64,000 bases of DNA, from positions 1-64,000 of the forward strand of contig JASHOA010000063.1 of assembly GCA_030041375.1 (NCBI GenBank), written 5' to 3'. Below are positions 61,738-64,000 of this stretch, piece after piece. Position numbers and translations under genes: made by a program. Numbering within the stretch: the first letter of the stretch is position 1; each line of letters starts with the position of its first letter. This stretch comes from Acetobacteraceae bacterium. Lineage in GTDB: Bacteria > Pseudomonadota > Alphaproteobacteria > Acetobacterales > Acetobacteraceae. The notes under the pieces are model-generated. The model did no database searches. It was given only the letters and a program-made list of their open reading frames with translations, and had not been told where the DNA came from.

Positions 61738-63609
61738 ATGACGCAGGCAACCATCCGCCTCACCATGACGCAAGCGCTGGTTCGCTGGCTCACCAGGCAG
61801 TTCACCGAAATCGAAGGCCACCATGTGCCCTTGTTCGCTGGTGTTTTCGGCATATTCGGTCATGGCAATGTGACCTGCCTCTCGGAGGCGCTGGAGGCGG
61901 TCAAGGACCAGTTGCCGACCTGGCGCGGGCAGAACGAGCAATCGATGGCACTGGCCGCGATCGGTTTCGCCAAGGCCAAGCGCCGGCGCCAGATCATGAT
62001 CGCCACCTCGTCGATCGGTCCCGGAGCGCTAAACATGATGACCGCGGCCGGGACGGCTCATTCCAACCGGCTGCCGGTTCTGCTTCTGTCCGGCGACACA
62101 TTTACCAACCGGCTGCCTGACCCGGTGCTGCAGCAGGTCGAGCATTTCGGCAATCCGGCCATCACGGTGAATGATGCCTTCAAGGCCGTGACCCGCTACT
62201 GGGACCGGATCACCCATCCGGCGCAAATCCTCGGCTCGCTGCCCCAGGCCACAGCGACGATGCTCGACCCGGCCGATTGCGGTCCCGCTTTCATCGCCCT
62301 GCCGCAGGACACTCAGGAGGTCGCATTCAATTACCCTGAGGTCTTCTTTGAGCCGCGTGTCTGGAGGATTCCGCGCCCGCGCCCGGACCGACGCAAAGTG
62401 GCCGAGGCAGCGGCGTTATTGAGAACCGCAAAGAAGCCGATCCTGATCTCGGGCGGCGGCGTGCGCTATTCCCAGGCCGAGGACGCGGTGGCGAGGTTTG
62501 CTGAGGCGCGCGGCATTCCGATCGTCGAAACGGTTGCGGGAAAGGGCGGCGTTACCCATTACCATCCGGCGCATGCCGGTCCGATCGGCATCATTGGCTC
62601 GACTTCCGCCAATACGCTCGCCGCGGAGGCGGACGTGGTGCTGGCGATCGGGACACGGCTCCAAGACTTTACCACCGGTTCCTGGACCGCGTTCGCGCCC
62701 GAAGCACGGTTCATCTCGATCAACGCGGCGCGGTTCGATGCCATGAAGCATCGCGCCCTCGCCGTGGTCGGCGACGCACTGGAGACGGTCACGGAACTCG
62801 ACGCCGCACTCGGAGACTGGCGCGCGGATGCGGCGCACATGGCGCGCGCGCAGGCGCTGTTCAGGGAGTGGGACGCACTTCTGCACAAGTACCAGGCACC
62901 AACCAACGCACCGGTGCCGACTTACGCGCAGGTGGTCCAGGTCGTGAACCAGGCTGCCGGTGAGAAGGACACGCTGATCACTGCGGCCGGCGGCCTGCCG
63001 GGAGAGGTGGCCAAGGGCTGGAGAGTCAAGACGCCGAACAGCTTCGATCTCGAATTCGGTTTCTCCTGCATGGGCTACGAGATCGCGGCCGCCTGGGGCC
63101 ATGCGCTTGCCGGCACCGGCCCGGGCGCGCTCTCCGGCACGCCGCTGGTGATGGTCGGAGACGGCAGCTACATGATGATGAACTCCGACATCTATTCAAC
63201 CGTCCTGACGGGCCACAAGATCATCGTCGTCGTCTGCGACAACGGGGGTTTCGCCGTTATTGACCGGCTGCAGAAATTCAAGGGTGTGCCGGGATTCAAC
63301 AATCTTTTCACGAACTGCCGCGTGCAGCACGCCGATCACCCTCTGCACGTCGATTTTGCCAGGCACGCCGAGGCAATGGGGGCTTATGCTCGCCGCTGCG
63401 ACAGCCTCTCGGACCTTGCGGCCGCGCTGGAATGGGCCAAGGGCAACGACCGCACCACGGTTCTCTCCATCGTCACGGATGCGAATGCGTGGGTGCCCGG
63501 CGATGCCGATTGGGACCTGGGCGTGCCGGAAGTGTCTGCCCGCGCCACGGTTCGCAAGGCGCGGGCGGAACAGGAAGAGATCCGTTCCAAACAGCGTGTC
63601 GGAGTGTAA
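61738..63609 (+). CDS. iolD: 3D-(3,5/4)-trihydroxycyclohexane-1,2-dione acylhydrolase (ring cleavage, inositol catabolism)
   Basis: A 623-residue thiamine-diphosphate enzyme opening the inositol-derived ring. RLTMTQALVRWLTRQFTEIE, PLFAGVFGIFGHGNVTCLSE and WRGQNEQSMALAAIGFAKAK hold the cofactor-activating Glu, and VMVGDGSYMMMNSDIYSTVL with NGGFAVIDRLQ is the diphosphate-binding loop. GGGAGGAG precedes the ATG. It starts a probable iol operon that continues with iolE and runs off the window. Confidence 0.93.
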   Translation: MTQATIRLTMTQALVRWLTRQFTEIEGHHVPLFAGVFGIFGHGNVTCLSEALEAVKDQLPTWRGQNEQSMALAAIGFAKAKRRRQIMIATSSIGPGALNMMTAAGTAHSNRLPVLLLSGDTFTNRLPDPVLQQVEHFGNPAITVNDAFKAVTRYWDRITHPAQILGSLPQATATMLDPADCGPAFIALPQDTQEVAFNYPEVFFEPRVWRIPRPRPDRRKVAEAAALLRTAKKPILISGGGVRYSQAEDAVARFAEARGIPIVETVAGKGGVTHYHPAHAGPIGIIGSTSANTLAAEADVVLAIGTRLQDFTTGSWTAFAPEARFISINAARFDAMKHRALAVVGDALETVTELDAALGDWRADAAHMARAQALFREWDALLHKYQAPTNAPVPTYAQVVQVVNQAAGEKDTLITAAGGLPGEVAKGWRVKTPNSFDLEFGFSCMGYEIAAAWGHALAGTGPGALSGTPLVMVGDGSYMMMNSDIYSTVLTGHKIIVVVCDNGGFAVIDRLQKFKGVPGFNNLFTNCRVQHADHPLHVDFARHAEAMGAYARRCDSLSDLAAALEWAKGNDRTTVLSIVTDANAWVPGDADWDLGVPEVSARATVRKARAEQEEIRSKQRVGV

Positions 63610-63615
63610 AGGGGC

Positions 63616-64000
63616 ATGCGGGCGAGACTTGGCATAGCCCCCATCGCCTGGTGGAACGACGACCTTGAAGAGCTTTCCGACGACGTCACGTTGGAGGAAT
63701 GCCTCCGCCAGGTGAGTCTGGCCGGGTTCGCCGGCGCGGAGACGGGGCGGCGATTCCCGATGAACATGAGCGAGCTTGGTCCGATCCTTCGCAAATTCCG
63801 GCTCTCGGTGTGCGGTGGATGGTTCTCGGGCATGCTGCTCGACGGCGACATCGAGGCGGAAAAGGACCGCATTCGCGTTCAAATGGACTTCTTCACCGCC
63901 GCCAAAGCTCCTTGCATCGTGTACGGCGAGGTCGCGCGGTCGATCCAGGGCGAGAGGACGAAGCCGCTGGCGACCAAGCCCCGGCTGAATGACGAGGAGA
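63616..64000 (+). CDS. iolE: Inosose dehydratase IolE (5' part, cut by window end)
   Basis: The first 128 codons are present. LGIAPIAWWNDDLEELSDDV, TLEECLRQVSLAGFAGAETG and RRFPMNMSELGPILRKFRLS match the N-terminus of IolE, a TIM-barrel enzyme that dehydrates 2-keto-myo-inositol just before IolD in the pathway. The ATG is six bases after the iolD stop, so they are co-transcribed. Confidence 0.88.
   Translation, partial: MRARLGIAPIAWWNDDLEELSDDVTLEECLRQVSLAGFAGAETGRRFPMNMSELGPILRKFRLSVCGGWFSGMLLDGDIEAEKDRIRVQMDFFTAAKAPCIVYGEVARSIQGERTKPLATKPRLNDEE

Overview
The window is high-GC DNA with dense, often overlapping genes. It looks like an alphaproteobacterial chromosome, probably Rhodospirillales or an Acetobacteraceae-like lineage. 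That placement is an inference from the CckA-type kinase, the flagellar gene order (fliP-fliO divergent from flgB-flgC-fliE-fliQ-fliR-flhB), the protein families and the base composition; there is no rRNA to test it.

Layout. 1-8.9 kb: a transposase tail, an LysE exporter/DUF169 pair, a YqgE/AlgH protein, a 3-kb IS1595-family transposon carrying a DUF262-HNH nuclease gene and a small coupled gene, a PhzF-like protein, and a second LysE exporter divergent from a MocR regulator. 8.9-16.8 kb: a decayed DUF2252 gene, two AraC regulators, a Tat-exported sulfatase, three small (mostly envelope) proteins and an MFS transporter. 16.9-25.7 kb: flagellar export and rod genes, a soluble CckA-like hybrid kinase, recA and a cytidine deaminase. 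25.7-57.5 kb: a long surface-polysaccharide region. 57.5-64 kb: LysR, thioredoxin reductase, an Lrp/AsnC regulator, a GT2-GtrA fusion, and the start of an inositol catabolic operon (iolD, iolE).

The polysaccharide region encodes supply of GDP-mannose (manC), GDP-L-galactose or GDP-L-gulose (a plant-like GDP-mannose 3,5-epimerase), GDP-D-rhamnose (gmd plus a reductase), UDP-glucuronate (a nucleotide-sugar dehydrogenase) and UDP-xylose (UDP-glucuronate decarboxylase). It also has glycosyltransferases, FkbM and class-I methyltransferases, a glutamine amidotransferase, a sulfotransferase and polyprenyl-phosphate sugar transferases with GtrA partners. Together these would build and decorate a complex exopolysaccharide or O-antigen.

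Strongest unexpected observations. (1) A 72-codon SelW/Rdx-like gene at 30364-30582 (minus) has an in-frame UGA exactly at the Sec position of the CxxU redox motif, with a hairpin just downstream: a probable selenoprotein that ordinary ORF calling misses. (2) An IS1595 transposon with matching terminal inverted repeats carries a DUF262-HNH nuclease and a translationally coupled small protein, a candidate mobile defence or toxin-type module. (3) Two dispersed families of about 100-bp structured repeats show stem changes that preserve pairing; one family surrounds the recA promoter region and another copy sits at the end of a truncated methyltransferase gene. (4) An 18-bp motif occurs three times, around the AraC genes and upstream of the sulfatase, and looks like a shared operator.
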